A DNA stretch of 64,000 nt, from NCBI GenBank assembly GCA_030762895.1, contig CM061065.1, positions 72,524,200-72,588,199 of the forward strand. The letters are read 5' to 3'. The DNA comes from Sophora flavescens (Eukaryota; Streptophyta; Magnoliopsida; Fabales; Fabaceae). This document shows positions 33,224-44,809 of this stretch, in pieces. Within the stretch, counting starts at the first letter, position 1. Every line of letters begins with the position of its first letter. Made by a program: the position numbers and the translations under genes. The notes beneath the pieces were generated by a model. That model saw only the letters and a program-made list of their open reading frames with translations. It was not told the origin of the DNA and ran no database searches.

Positions 33224-34865
33224 AATCACCCCAAGCTTATGATTTTGCTTGTCCTCAAGCAATTACTCAGGCTATAAGATAAATCAATCAAAGCATGGAT
33301 AGTGAACCCAGAACCCTAGCAACTAGTCCAAGTGACAGGCATGTTCAAATAAGCACCCAAGAGATAATCAATTTAAAGTCCAATTAGAAGCTTAGGTTCT
33401 TCAAGTTCATATTCTCACTGATTTGGGCACTCATCTCACCTCACTCAAGTGTTTTAGGGTATATGACAATTCACTCAATTTCCTCAAGGAAAGTATTCTA
33501 CCATAGGCTTGACTATTAACCAAATCTCTACTTTATTAATGAAAACACATAAGAATCAAGAGGTCTTTTACTTTGGTTGTAATGTGGCCATGGGATTAAT
33601 TGTTAGGTGGGAAAATCAAGAAAAGGGAAATTCAAGAAGGTTTAACAAATTATCAAATATTACAAAGCATGACACCTTCTAAAATACCTTTTTGGGCCCT
33701 GATTCACTTTTCCACCTTTTTTCTTTCTTTTTATTTTTTTATTTCTCACTTTCTTTTGTCATCCCCTTCTCCATTTTTTTTTCTTTTGTTTATTTCATTT
33801 TTATTTATTTGGAGAAGGGGAGCTTTTTAGCTCAAGAGAAATTATTTTCTAGCTTTTTCAACCCAAACTTTTTCAAACTACCATTTACCCTTTTGCAATA
33901 CTTTAAAAGGTGCCATACCAAGCATTATTCATCAAAGTAATTCAAGGTACCAAGAAAAGTATTTTAATCTTTAGGCTCAAAACTGGACAACTAAGGGGTT
34001 GCATTTAATCAATCAAAGCTCAGAAGGCCGGAAAAATACCTAGTGCCTCAATCATTTTCAAAAATGTTTTCAAAAATTTTCAAGTTTCGAAATGGTTTCA
34101 AGTCAAGTTCTAGAAAATACAGTCCGAGAGGAATTAAAACACTCTATCACAAGGAATGGGGTAGATTTAATGAGTACCCCTTTTTGGCTCAAAATCTTAC
34201 ATTTAGTAGTTCAAAAATCAGTGCGAAAAACAAATTTAAGGAACCATATGCTAATTATCAATTATCAAAAGATTATCTCAAGAGTTTTTATTTTCAGCCT
34301 TGTCACAAGAAATAAAAAATTGGGTTCAAAAATTCACTATCTCAATTCATTTGGCACCAAGTTCTCACAATTGGATGCATGTTCTAAGTGAGGGGCAATC
34401 TAGAGAATGTGATCATACCAAACTATGCCTATGAGAATGCAATATGAATGCAACAATGCAAATGCAAAAATACCCCTACCCCAAGCTTAAAAACTTACAT
34501 TGTTTCCAATGTAAATAATCAAGTCGGATAGAGGAGAAAAATTGGAACAACTTACCGAGTTGGTAGCGGGTGTTGGCTCACGTTCCAGTCAAAACTTGGG
34601 TGGAAATTGCATCACGGCCGTGAGGCGTATCACGGGCAGGCCTTGATGGCTTCTGACTTTATTAGGGTCCTTGCTCTTTTTGTTCTTCCTTCCTCTTTAA
34701 CCTGAAAACACTAGACAAATCTATTAATTTATGATTTTTCACTCTTGATCTTCTCAAATTATTCAAGAGCTAAATTCAAAAACAAAAGAAAAAGGGAAAG
34801 AAAACTTGGGTTGCCTCCCAAGAAGCGCTTGTTTACGGTCCTAGGCTTGACCAAACTTCCTTCAA
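33224..34865 (-). other. Non-coding spacer and polypurine tract, unit A
   Basis: TAAGCTTGGGGTGATT-like purine tract (minus) next to the LTR (here ATAAGCTTGG), then 1.6 kb of AT-rich sequence nearly identical to 39025-40667. Pyrimidine-rich runs at 33710-33810. Plus-strand frames (33600-34391) are repeated in both units but have biased composition and no motif; I treat them as non-coding. Confidence 0.7.
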
Positions 34866-37234
34866 TCAACCGGGGTCGACTGGGCGTAGAAGTGCCGGAA
34901 CACTTCTCTTCCATGGAACTCCCTCAAAAAGCCGTTTATGCTCATACGACCAATGACGCTTCCGCTTCGCTCTTTTCTCTCGGAGCTTCCTGGCCTTCCT
35001 TCCTCCCGGCGGAAGTTTTGTTTCCGCATAGACAGTAACTCTAATTCCATCACTACTGGGTGTATCATTAGCCATGCATATCTTCGGAGTTGCTTCCATG
35101 TTGAGCTCTTCTTTTACCACTGGAGACGTTATACCGATTCTGCACACATGGCTCTCAAAAGGAAGGTTATTATAAGAGTTAGTAAATTTAAAATCGACCC
35201 TACCTTCCTCTACATTTAGAGAGAGTTTGCCATTCCTTACATCTATCACTACTCCAGCGGTGGCCAAGAATGGCCTTCCTAAAATGATAGGCAATTCAGA
35301 ATTCCCTTTCATATCCAATACCAGGAAGTCGGTAGGGATGAAGAATTTCCCTACCATCACAGGAACGTTCTCTAGTATGCCTAGAGGAGTCCTAGTTGAG
35401 CCATCCGCAAATTGTAAGCAGAATTTGAATGGTCTCAACTCTTTGCTTCCCAACCTTTCCATGATAGTGAGGGGCATCAAGCTCGCGCTAGCCCCTAAGT
35501 CACATAAGGCTTGGTCGATTTGCACTTTTTCAATTGAGCAAGCGATAGAAAAGCTACCTGGGTCTTTCAGTTTAGGAGGCATATTAGATTTTTTCATGAC
35601 AATTGGCATCTCAGTTAAGCTATTAGTTTCTACTTCCACTTGCTTTCTCTTGACCAACCTTTGTGGGAAAGGTATCGGGGGTTGGTACGGTGGTGGAGGG
35701 ACATACTTCGGTTCTGGCTCTTCCTTTTCGCTCGTGTCCTCCTCTGGTTCCACGTTCATTTCAATTACCCCCACCCCAAGCTTACCATCCCTCAAGTGTA
35801 TGGCATTACAATGCTCAACGGGATTAGCTTCGGGTTGACCTGGGAACGTACCCTTAGGTCTAGTGTACGTGCTGGCTTGTTGGGCAATTTGGGTTTCTAG
35901 CATCTTGCTATGAGTTGCCAAGTTGTCTACCTTAGATGCTAGCTCTTTTATCGCCTCGTTTACTGCCCTGCCTTGCTGTCTAAACTCCTCATTTTGTTTC
36001 GTCTGAGTTTCGACAAAACTTTCCAATAAAGACTCGAGTTTAGACTGTTGTACCTGAGGATACCCCGCTGCGCGTTTCCTATTACCTTGGCCCTCTTGGA
36101 ACTAATGGTTAAGCGTGTTGCTGTAGTTGCCGTAGGAGAGGTAAGGGTTGTTCTTCCTTTGGTTGTAGGGATTTGGGGGAGCATAATTGGGCAGCTTCGG
36201 GTTTGTATCGTAGAAGTTGTGACAAGAATTCACTTGCTCACCCGAAGCGCCGGATCCATGAGCTACACCATGTGGGCACTCCATTATATCATGTCCCTGC
36301 ACACCACAAATCTCACAAACAACATTAGTAGCACCGACTGAACTCACATGAGCCTTTTCAATCTTATCTAATCGTTTATTTAGTGAGTCAAATTTAGACA
36401 TAATCAGATCGATACTATTCACCTCAAACTTACCCCCCGAAATCTTGTTCGGGTTATTACCTCTTTCGGAACCCCATTGGTGGTAGTTGGTGGCGACATT
36501 CTCAATGATGTTGAATGCCTCAGTCAAAGGCCTATTCATAAAGGCTCCACCAACTGCAGAATCAAGTGACACCTTCGAAGAGTAGTCCAATCCGTTGTAG
36601 AAGGTGTGCACTAATAACCACCACTCGAGTCCATGGTGCGGGCAAGACTCCAACAGTCCCTTGTAGCGATCCCAAGCTTCCGATAAGGATTCTCCGTCTT
36701 TTTGGAAGAAGCCGGTGATCTGGGTTCTTATGTAGGCCGTCTTGGATGGAGGGAAGAATTTCTCCAAGAACGCCTGTTCCAGTTGGTCCCAAGTAGATAA
36801 GGTGTTGGCGGGTATTTGCTTCAGCCAACCTTTGCTTTTCCAGTCAGAGATGAGGGGAATAACCTTAAGCGTATAGCATCGACCGGTGCACCATGAATCC
36901 TAATTGCATCGGTGAACTCGAAGAATGTTTCTACGTGATCAGTCGGGTCCTCCGAGGGCAATCCTCCGAATTGGTGCTGCCTAATCATGTTGATTAGCAT
37001 AGGCGGTATAGTGTAATTCTCCGCCTCAATCTCTGGCCTGGCAATCCCAGTTCGCAAACCCCTAGCATTTGGGGCTGCGTAGTCCTTCAATGGTTTCGTA
37101 TCCGGAAGATTCGTCATTAGTGGAATGGGAATCGACCTTTCTCCCTCTCTTTGCAGCCTCCTACGTCTGTGAAAGGTCCTCTCGATTTCTGGATCAACCT
37201 CACTAAGGCTCCCAAGACTTGGGGATCTTTGCAT
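34866..37234 (-). pseudogene. Gag-protease of unit A (one frameshift, one nonsense)
   Basis: It aligns throughout with the intact 40668-43037 gene. Two lesions split it: a missing base at 36828/36829 (ccaacc versus ccaagcc in B) inside the capsid region, and a Glu-to-TAG change at 36102-36104 (cta versus ctc in B) after the zinc-knuckle region. The protease segment (LCDLGASASLMP) is still readable in the last frame, 34866-36026. Other differences from B are scattered substitutions. The primer site of this unit is also altered. The rest looks so well kept that both lesions are probably recent. Confidence 0.92.
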
Positions 37235-37369
37235 ATAACACACAGAGAGATGGATAAACTAGAAGGAAAGAAATTTTGGATTTTTTTTTCAAATATAAAA
37301 ATTAAATAAAAATAAAAGGTCCAGAAAAATCAATTTAAAAATTCAATTGAGATTCGAAGACGCACATTA

Positions 37370-37385
37370 CCCGGCAACGGCGCCA
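37370..37385 (-). other. Primer binding site of unit A, tRNA-Asp type, partly mutated
   Basis: cccggcaacggcgcca on the plus strand; the first bases differ from unit B (attaccc here, agtcccc there). Confidence 0.8.
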
Positions 37386-37391
37386 AAAACT

Positions 37392-39024
37392 TGACAGCGC
37401 GCCGTTCGAGCGACGTGACGCGTGCGATTCCTTCAAGTGTACCGGATTGTCGCCAAGTAATAAAAGATATCGATCCCACAGAGACTGTGATCCCGAATCG
37501 CAGTTAATTATCAAATTGAGTAAATCTGGACTGTGTAAAAGGATTTTTATATTCGGAAATGGTTTTGAATTTTGAATTAAGGGATAATTAAAACAGAATC
37601 AAATAAAACTGAAAATAAATCTTTTTGGTTTTTCAGATCTAAATGGGTTCCTAAGGATTTTAGGTTACCAACAAGATCGTTTACGTTGCTAAGTCGATTA
37701 CCCTTGTTAATTAGCGAAATTGCCTTGAAGGCGAGTTTATCCTCTAATAGCTTAAGCTCCCTCTCGGGTTATAAAAGCCGTGCCCAATTGACCCGACCCC
37801 TGCACTCGTGGTAGTCGAACTCAGATTGGACCCTTTGCGTTTCGTGACAACTCGTTGATCGTCGAGGGACGACTTCTAACTCTCGTGATTTCAGTCCCAA
37901 GTCTGACTCTATAGATCTGACACCTAAGTTCACCGCTAGGTTCCTCCTTAGAATGTCTAAGTCATGCAAATAAACCTAAGTTCACCGCTAGGTTCCTCCT
38001 TAGATCATCCACGTCTCGTAAATAAGCGGCCGCCGAATTTTACGAGTGAAAAACACTAGAAATCCTAAGTTCACTGCTAGGTTCCTCCTTAGAATATCTA
38101 CGTCTCGCAAATGAGTGGTCACCGAATTTACAAGTGAATAAAACACTAGAAATCAGATCTAAAGCAAAATCGAAATAACAAAGATATTACATCAAATTCA
38201 ACATCATAAACGAATCTCGGGCATAGCCCCAATCCCTAGAAACAAACTACTACTCAAGCCTTGCATGGAGATGACAAGCTTGGTTGACAACATCATGAAA
38301 ATCAGAAAAGGGCAGAGGAGATGAAGAAGAAGATAGATCCTAAAATGTAGCCTAAGTAGTAGCCAAGTGTCTATGTGTTGTTCTCTATGTTTCAAGTGTT
38401 GTCTTCTATGCCTCTGCCTGGTCCTTATTTATAGATGTGGGAAGTTAGAATCCCGATCTAACTCAAATTCTGATCCAATTCGGTTTCTTCAGGTCCAAGT
38501 AATGCGCGTCACTGCCGTGATGGTCATCACGGGCAGGCCGTGACGGCTTCTGTTTCTGACACTTCTGGAAATTTTCGGACCCTCGCGACGCGAAGGTAGT
38601 CTCGCGACGCGAGCCTTCTTTTCATGGCCATGATGAATATTACGGCTATGGCCGTGATGTGCTCTGACTTGTGGGGGTTTTAGGTCACGGCCGTGATGGA
38701 TATCACGGCCAGGCCGTGACAGACTCTGACTTCAGCCTTTCTTCCTTTTCAGTTTTGCTCGATCATGGCCGTGATGGGCATCACGGCTAGGCCGTGATGG
38801 GCTCTGTTTGGCTCATTTTCTTCAGTTTTCAAGCCCTATTTTCATCCAAACTCCATCATGGTTGATCTTGAGCATTTTACCCTTAATTTCTGCAAAACAA
38901 CACCACACAAACCGCCTTACCAGTTCCAAAGGAAAATTAACCAAAAATCTAATTAAAAATGCCTAAACTACATGAAAATGCATGCAAAATGATAGACAAA
39001 GATGATGTGAAATCACACTCATCA
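37392..39024 (-). repeat. LTR 2 of A/B array, shared by both units
   Basis: 1633 bp. The low side carries the unit A primer site and the high side the unit B polypurine tract (complement of aatcaccccaagctta at 39025-39040). A perfect 12-bp palindrome tcacggccgtga lies at 38685-38696 within a longer dyad GTCACGG/CCGTGAC (38684-38720). Confidence 0.92.
38426..38434 (-). promoter_or_regulatory. Putative LTR TATA box (A/B array LTR 2)
   Basis: CTATAAATA on the minus strand. Would drive unit A. Confidence 0.6.
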
Positions 39025-40667
39025 AATCACCCCAAGCTTAAGATTTTGCTTGTCCTCAAGTAATTACTCAGGCCATAAGATAAATCAATCAAAGCATGGA
39101 TAGTGAACCCAGAACCCTTGCAACTAATCCAAGTGATAGGCATGTTCAAATAAGCACCCAAGAGATAATCAATTTAAAGTCCAATTAGAAGCTTAGGTTC
39201 TTCAAGTTCATATTCTCACTGATTTGGGCACTCATCTCACCTCACTCAAGTGTTTTAGGGTATATGACAATTCACTCAATTTCCTCAAGGAAAGTATTCT
39301 ACCATAGGCTTGACTATTAACCAAATCTCTACTTTATTAATGAAAACACATAAGAATCAAGAGGTCTTTTACTTTGGTTGTAATGTGGCCATGGGATTAA
39401 TTGTTAGGTGGGAAAATCAAGAAAAGGGAAATTCAAGAAGGTTTAACAAATTATCAAACATTGCAAAGCATGACACCTTCTAAAATACCTTTTTGGTCTC
39501 TGATTCACTTTTCCACTTTTTTTATTTCTTTTTATTTTTTTATTTCTCACTTTCTTTTGTCATCCCCTTCTCCATTTTTTTTTTCTTTTGTTTATTTCAT
39601 TTTTATTTATTTGGAGAAGGGGAGCTTTTTAGCTCAAGAGAAATTATTTTCTGGCTTTTTCATCCCAAACTTTTTCAAACTACCATTTACCCTTTTGCAA
39701 TACTTTAAAAGGTGTCATACCAAGCATTATTCATCAAAGTAATTCAAGGTACCAAGAAAAGTATTTTAATCTTTAGGCTCAAAACTGGGCAACTAAGGGG
39801 TTGCATTTAATCAATCAAAGCTCAGAAGGCCGGAAAAATACCTAGTGCCTCAATCATTTTCAAAAATGTTTTCAAAAATTTTCAAGTTTCGAAATGGTTT
39901 CAAGTCAAGTTCTAGAAAATACAGTCCGAGAGGAATTAAAACACTCTATCACAAGGAATGGGGTAGATTTAATGAGTACCCCTTTTTGGCTCAAAATCTT
40001 ACATTTAGTAGTTCAAAAATCAGTGCGAAAAACAAATTTAAGGAACCATATGCTAATTATCAACTATCAAAAGATTATCTCAAGAATTTTTATTTTCAGC
40101 CTTGTCACAAGAAATAAAAAATTGGGTTCAAAAATTCACTATCTCAATTCATATGGCACCAAGTTCTCATAATTGGATGCATGTTCTAAGTGAGGGGCAA
40201 TCTAGAGAATGTGATCATACCAAACTATGCCTATGAGAATGCAATATGAATGCAACAATGCAAATGCAAAAATACCCCTACCCCAAGCTTAAAAACTTAC
40301 ATTGTTTCCAATGTAAATAATTAAGTCGGAGAGAGGAGAAAAATTGGAACAACTTACCGAGTTGGTAGCGGGTGTTGGCTCACATTCCAGTCAAAACTTG
40401 GGTGGACATTGCATCACGGCCGTGAGGCGTATCACGGGCAGACCGTGATGTCTTCTGACTTTATTAGGGTCCTTACTCTTTTTGTTCTTCCTTCCTCTTT
40501 AACCTGAAAACACTAGACAAATCTATTAATTTATGATTTTTCACTCTTGATCTTCTCAAATTATTCAAGAGCTAAATTCAAAAACAAAAGAAAAAGGGAA
40601 AGAAAACTTGGGTTGCCTCCCAAGAAGTGCTTGTTTACGGTCCTAGGCTTGACCAAACTTCCTTCAA
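39025..40667 (-). other. Non-coding spacer and polypurine tract, unit B
   Basis: Near-identical to 33224-34865, with the same pyrimidine runs (39510-39610). No recognisable gene. Confidence 0.7.
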
Positions 40668-43037
40668 TCAACCGGGGTCGACTGGGCGTAGAAGTGCCGG
40701 AACACTTCTCTTCCGTGGAACTCCCTCAAAAAGCCGTTTATGCTCATACGGCCAATGACGCTTCCGCTTAGCTCTTTTCTCTCGGAGCTTCCTGGAATTC
40801 CTTCCTCCCGGCGGAAGTTTTGTTTCCGCATAGACAGCAACTCCAATTCCATCACTACTGGGTGTATCATTAGCCATGCATATCTTCGGAGTTTCTTCCA
40901 TGTTGAGCTCTTCTTTTACCTCTGGAGACGTTATACCGATTCTGCACACATGGCTCTCAAAAGGAGGGTTATTATAAGAGTTAGTAAATTCAAAATCGAC
41001 CCTACCTTCCTCTACATTTAGAGAGAGTTTGCCATTCCTTACATCTATCACTGCTCCAGCGGTGGCCAAGAATGGCCTTCCTAAAATGATAGGGAATTCA
41101 GAATTCCCTTTCATATCCAATACCAGGAAGTCGGTAGGGATGAAGAATTTCCCTACCATCACAGGAACGTTCTCTAGTATGCCTAGAGGAGTCCTAGTTG
41201 AGCCATCCGCAAATTGTAAGGAGAATTTGAATGGTCTCAACTCTTTGCTTCCCAACCTTTCCATGATAGTGAGGGGCATCAAGCTCGCGCTAGCCCCTAA
41301 GTCACATAAGGCTTGGTCGATTTGCACTTTTTCAATTGAGCAAGCGATAGAGAAGCTACCTGGGTCTTTCAGTTTAGGAGGCATATTAGATTTTTTCATG
41401 ACAATTGGCTCCTCAGTTAAGCTCTTAGTTTCTACTTCCACTTGCTTTCTCTTGACCAACCTTTGTGGGAAAGGTATCGGGGGTTGGTACGGTGGTGGAG
41501 GGACATACTTCGGTTCTGGCTCTTCCTTTTCGCTCGTGTCCTCCTCTGGTTCCACGTTCATTTCAATTACCCCCACCCCAAGTTTATCATCCCTCAAGTG
41601 TTTGGCATTACAATGCTCAACGGGATTAGCTTCGGGTTGACCTGGGAACGTACCCTTAGGTCTAGTGTACGTGCTGGCTTGTTGGGCAATTTGGGTTTCA
41701 AGCATCTTGCTATGAGTTGCCAAGTTGTCTACCTTAGATGCTAGCTCTTTTATCGCCTCGTTTACTGCCCTGCCTTGTTGTCTAAACTCCTCATTTTGTT
41801 TCGTCTGAGTTTCGACAAAACTTTCCAATAAAGACTCAAGTTTAGACTGCTGTACCTGAGGATACCCCGCTGCGGGTTTCCTATTACCTTGGCCCTCTTG
41901 GAACTCATGGTTAAGCGTGTTGCTGTAGTTGCCGTAGGAGAGGTAAGGGCTGTTCTTCCTTTGGTTGTAGGGATTTGGGGGAGCATAATTGGGCAGCTTC
42001 GGGTTTGTATCGTAGAAGTTGTGACAAGAATTCACTTGCTCACCCGAAGCGCCGGATCCATGAGCGACACCATGTGGGCACTCCATTATATCATGTCCCT
42101 GCACACCACAAATCTCACAAACAACATTAGTAGCACCGACTGAACTCACATGAGCCTTTTCAATCTTATCTAATCGTTTATTTAGTGAGTCAAATTTAGA
42201 CATAATCAGATCGATACTATTCACCTCAAACTTACCCCCCGAAATCTTGTTCGGGTTATTACCTCTTTCGGAACCCCATTGGTGGTAGTTGGTGGCGACA
42301 TTTTCAATGATGTTGAATGCCTCAGTCAGAGGCCTATTCATAAAGGCTCCACCAGCTGCAGAATCAAGTGACACCTTCGAAGAGTAGTCCAATCCGTTGT
42401 TGAAGGTGTGCACTAATAACCACCTCTCGAGTCCATGGTGTGGGCAAGACTCCAGCAGTCCCTTGTAGCGATCCCAAGCTTCCGATAAGGATTCTCCGTC
42501 TTTTTGGAAGAAGCCGGTGATCTGGGTTCTTATGTAGGCCGTCTTGGATGGAGGGAAGAATTTCTCCAAGAACGCCTGTTCCAGTTGGTCCCAAGTAGAT
42601 AAGGTGTTGGCGGGTATTTGCTTCAGCCAAGCCTTTGCTTTTCCAGTCAGAGATGAGGGGAATAACCTTAAGCGTATAGCATCGACCGGTGCACCATGAA
42701 TCCTAATTGCATCGGTGAACTCCAAGAATGTTTCTACGTGATCAGTCGGGTCCTCCGAGGGCAATACTCCGAATTGGTGCTGCCTAATCATGTTGATTAG
42801 CATAGGCGGTATAGTGTAGTTCTCTGCCTCAATCTCTGGCCTGGCAATCCCAGTTCGCAAACCCCTAGCATTTGGGGCTGCGTAGTCCTTCAATGGTTTC
42901 GTATCCGGAAGATTCGCCATGAGTGGAATGGGAATCGACCTTTCTCCCTCTCTTTGTAGTCTCCTACGTCTGTGAAAGGTCCTCTCGATTTCTGGATCAA
43001 CCTCACTAAGGCTCCCAAGACTTAGGGATCTTTGCAT
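40668..43037 (-). CDS. Intact Athila-like Gag-aspartic protease polyprotein, unit B
   Basis: 789 codons from the ATG (complement of cat at 43035-43037), chosen because it starts the conserved MQRSLSLGSL; the stop is TGA at 40668-40670. Residues about 80-220 form the capsid domain (GKAKAWLKQIP, LEKFFPPSKTA, CPHHGLERWLL). A zinc knuckle CEICGVQGHDIMEC (about 307-320) binds nucleic acid in this family. After a Gln/Glu coiled-coil region and a Pro-rich linker comes the retropepsin-like domain (about 560-670; LCDLGASASLMP, then FPIILGRPFLAT). The active-site motif reads DLGAS rather than DTGA/DSGA, as in many Athila copies. It ends in a Lys/Arg-rich tail. No reverse transcriptase or integrase follows, so mobility would need enzymes in trans. 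This is the longest intact gene of the window. Confidence 0.92.
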   Translation of the reverse strand: MQRSLSLGSLSEVDPEIERTFHRRRRLQREGERSIPIPLMANLPDTKPLKDYAAPNARGLRTGIARPEIEAENYTIPPMLINMIRQHQFGVLPSEDPTDHVETFLEFTDAIRIHGAPVDAIRLRLFPSSLTGKAKAWLKQIPANTLSTWDQLEQAFLEKFFPPSKTAYIRTQITGFFQKDGESLSEAWDRYKGLLESCPHHGLERWLLVHTFNNGLDYSSKVSLDSAAGGAFMNRPLTEAFNIIENVATNYHQWGSERGNNPNKISGGKFEVNSIDLIMSKFDSLNKRLDKIEKAHVSSVGATNVVCEICGVQGHDIMECPHGVAHGSGASGEQVNSCHNFYDTNPKLPNYAPPNPYNQRKNSPYLSYGNYSNTLNHEFQEGQGNRKPAAGYPQVQQSKLESLLESFVETQTKQNEEFRQQGRAVNEAIKELASKVDNLATHSKMLETQIAQQASTYTRPKGTFPGQPEANPVEHCNAKHLRDDKLGVGVIEMNVEPEEDTSEKEEPEPKYVPPPPYQPPIPFPQRLVKRKQVEVETKSLTEEPIVMKKSNMPPKLKDPGSFSIACSIEKVQIDQALCDLGASASLMPLTIMERLGSKELRPFKFSLQFADGSTRTPLGILENVPVMVGKFFIPTDFLVLDMKGNSEFPIILGRPFLATAGAVIDVRNGKLSLNVEEGRVDFEFTNSYNNPPFESHVCRIGITSPEVKEELNMEETPKICMANDTPSSDGIGVAVYAETKLPPGGRNSRKLREKRAKRKRHWPYEHKRLFEGVPRKRSVPALLRPVDPG

Positions 43038-43171
43038 ATAACACACAGAGAGATGGATACACTAGAAGGAAAGAAATTTTGGATTTTTTTTTTCAAATAT
43101 AAAAATTAAATAAAAAGAAAAGGTCCAGAAAAATAAATTTAAAAATTCAATTGAGATTCGAAGACGCACAG

Positions 43172-43189
43172 TCCCCGGCAACGGCGCCA
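43172..43189 (-). other. Primer binding site of unit B, tRNA-Asp type
   Basis: tccccggcaacggcgcca on the plus strand, six bases from the LTR at 43196; exact 18-base match to the tRNA-Asp 3' end. Confidence 0.9.
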
Positions 43190-43195
43190 AAAACT

Positions 43196-44804
43196 TGACA
43201 GCGCGCCGCTCGAGCGACGCGACGCGTGCGATTCCGGCAAGTGTACCGGATTGTCGCCAAGTAATAAAAGATATCGATCCCACAGAGACTGTGATCCCGA
43301 ATCGCAGTTAATTATCAAATTGAGTAAATCTGGACTGTGTAAAAGGATTTTTATATTTTGAAATGGTTTTGAATTTTGAATTAAGGGATAATTAAAACAT
43401 AATCAAATAAAACTGAAAACAAATCTTTTTGGTTTTTCAGATCTAAATGGGTTCCTAAGGATTTTAGGTTACCAACAAGATCGTTTACGTTGCTAAGTCG
43501 ATTACCCTTGTTAATTAGCGAAATTGCCTTGAAGGCGAGTTTATCCTCTAATAGCTTAAGCTCTTTCTCGGGTTACAAAAGCCGTGCCCAATTGACCCGA
43601 CCTCTACTCTCGTGGTAGTCGAACTCAGATTGGACCCTTTGCGTTTCGTGACAACTCGTTGATCCTCGAGGGACGGCTTCTAACTCTCGTGATTTCAGTC
43701 CCAAGTGTGACTCTATAGATCCGACACCTAAGTTCACCGCTAGGTTCCTCCTTAGAATGTCTAAGTCATGCAAATAAACCTAAGTTCACCGCTAGGTTCC
43801 TCCTTAGATCATCCACGTCTCGCAAATAAGCGGCTGCCTAATTTTACGAGTGAAAAACACTAGAAATCCTAAGTTCACCGCTAGGTTCCTCCTTAGAATA
43901 TCTACGTCTCGCAAATGAGTGGTCACCGAATTTACAAGTGAATAAAACACTAGAAATCAGATCTAAAGCAAAATCGAAATAACAAAGATATTACATCAAA
44001 TTCAACATCATAAACGAATCTCGGGAATAGCCCCAATCCCTATAAACAAACTACTACTCAAGCCTTGCCATGGAGATGACAAGCTTGGTTGACAACATCA
44101 TGAAAATCAGAAAAGAGAAGAGGAGAGGAAGAAGAAGATAGATCCTAAAATGTAGCCTAAGTAGTAGCCAAGAGTCTATGTGTTGTTCTCTATGTTTCAA
44201 GTGTTGTCTTCTATGCCTCTGCCTGGTCCTTATTTATAGATGTGGGAAGTGAGAATCCCAATCTAACTCAAATTCTGATCCAATTCGATTTCTTCAGGTC
44301 CAAGTAATGCGCGTCACGGCCGTGATGGTCATCACGGGCAGGCCGTGACGGCTTCTGTTTCTGACACTTCTGGAAATTTTCGGACCCTCCCGACGCGAAG
44401 GTGGTCTCGCGACGCGAGCCTTCTTTTCATGGCCATGATGAATATTACGGCTATGGCCATGATGTGCTCTGACTTGTGGGGGTTTTAGGTCACGGCCGTG
44501 ATGGATATCACGGCCAGGCCGTGACAGACTCTGACTTCAACCTTTCTTCTTTTTCAGTTTTGCTCGATCATGGTCGTGATGGGCTTTGTTTGGCTCATTT
44601 TCTTCAGTTTTCAAGCCCTATTTTCATCCAATCCATCATGGTTGATCTTGAGCATTCTACCCTTGATTTCTGCAAAACAACACCACACAAACCGCCTTAC
44701 CCGTTCCAAAGGAAAATTAACCAAAAATCTAATTAAAAATGCCTAAACTACATGAAAATGCATGCAAAATGATAGACAAAGATGATGTGAAATCACACTC
44801 ATCA
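43196..44804 (-). repeat. LTR 3 of A/B array (5' LTR of unit B)
   Basis: 1609 bp, TGACAGCGC to CTCATCA, directly followed by duplication GTAAT. It lacks the same gggcatcacggctaggccgtgat copy as LTR 1 (near 44580) but keeps the second ctcgcgacgcga. Confidence 0.92.
44231..44239 (-). promoter_or_regulatory. Putative LTR TATA box (A/B array LTR 3)
   Basis: CTATAAATA on the minus strand; would drive the intact unit B gene. Confidence 0.6.
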
Positions 44805-44809
44805 GTAAT
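44805..44809. repeat. Target-site duplication GTAAT, right
   Basis: Partner of 31627-31631. Confidence 0.95.

Larger units (their letters stand above)
31632..44804 (-). mobile_element. Athila-like gag-protease array, LTR-A-LTR-B-LTR
   Basis: Three LTRs (31632-33223, 37392-39024, 43196-44804) alternate with two interiors of about 4.17 kb (A and B). The middle LTR has both a polypurine tract on its high side and a primer site on its low side, so it serves both units. One GTAAT duplication flanks the entire array and none flanks the middle LTR, so it arose by a single insertion followed by unequal recombination, or was inserted as a tandem. Each interior encodes only Gag and protease. It splits the Copia reverse transcriptase between EGIDY and TETFAPV. 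Confidence 0.92.

Noticed and set aside
33600..34391. Plus-strand frames in the array spacers (also 39401-40172)
   Set aside because: Low-complexity Phe/Ser/Leu-rich translations of pyrimidine runs, no start context or domain, and frames differ between the two units.
41029..41640. 203-codon plus-strand frame, repeated at 35227-35838
   Set aside because: It is exactly antisense to the gag-protease gene; repetition only reflects the array. No independent motif.
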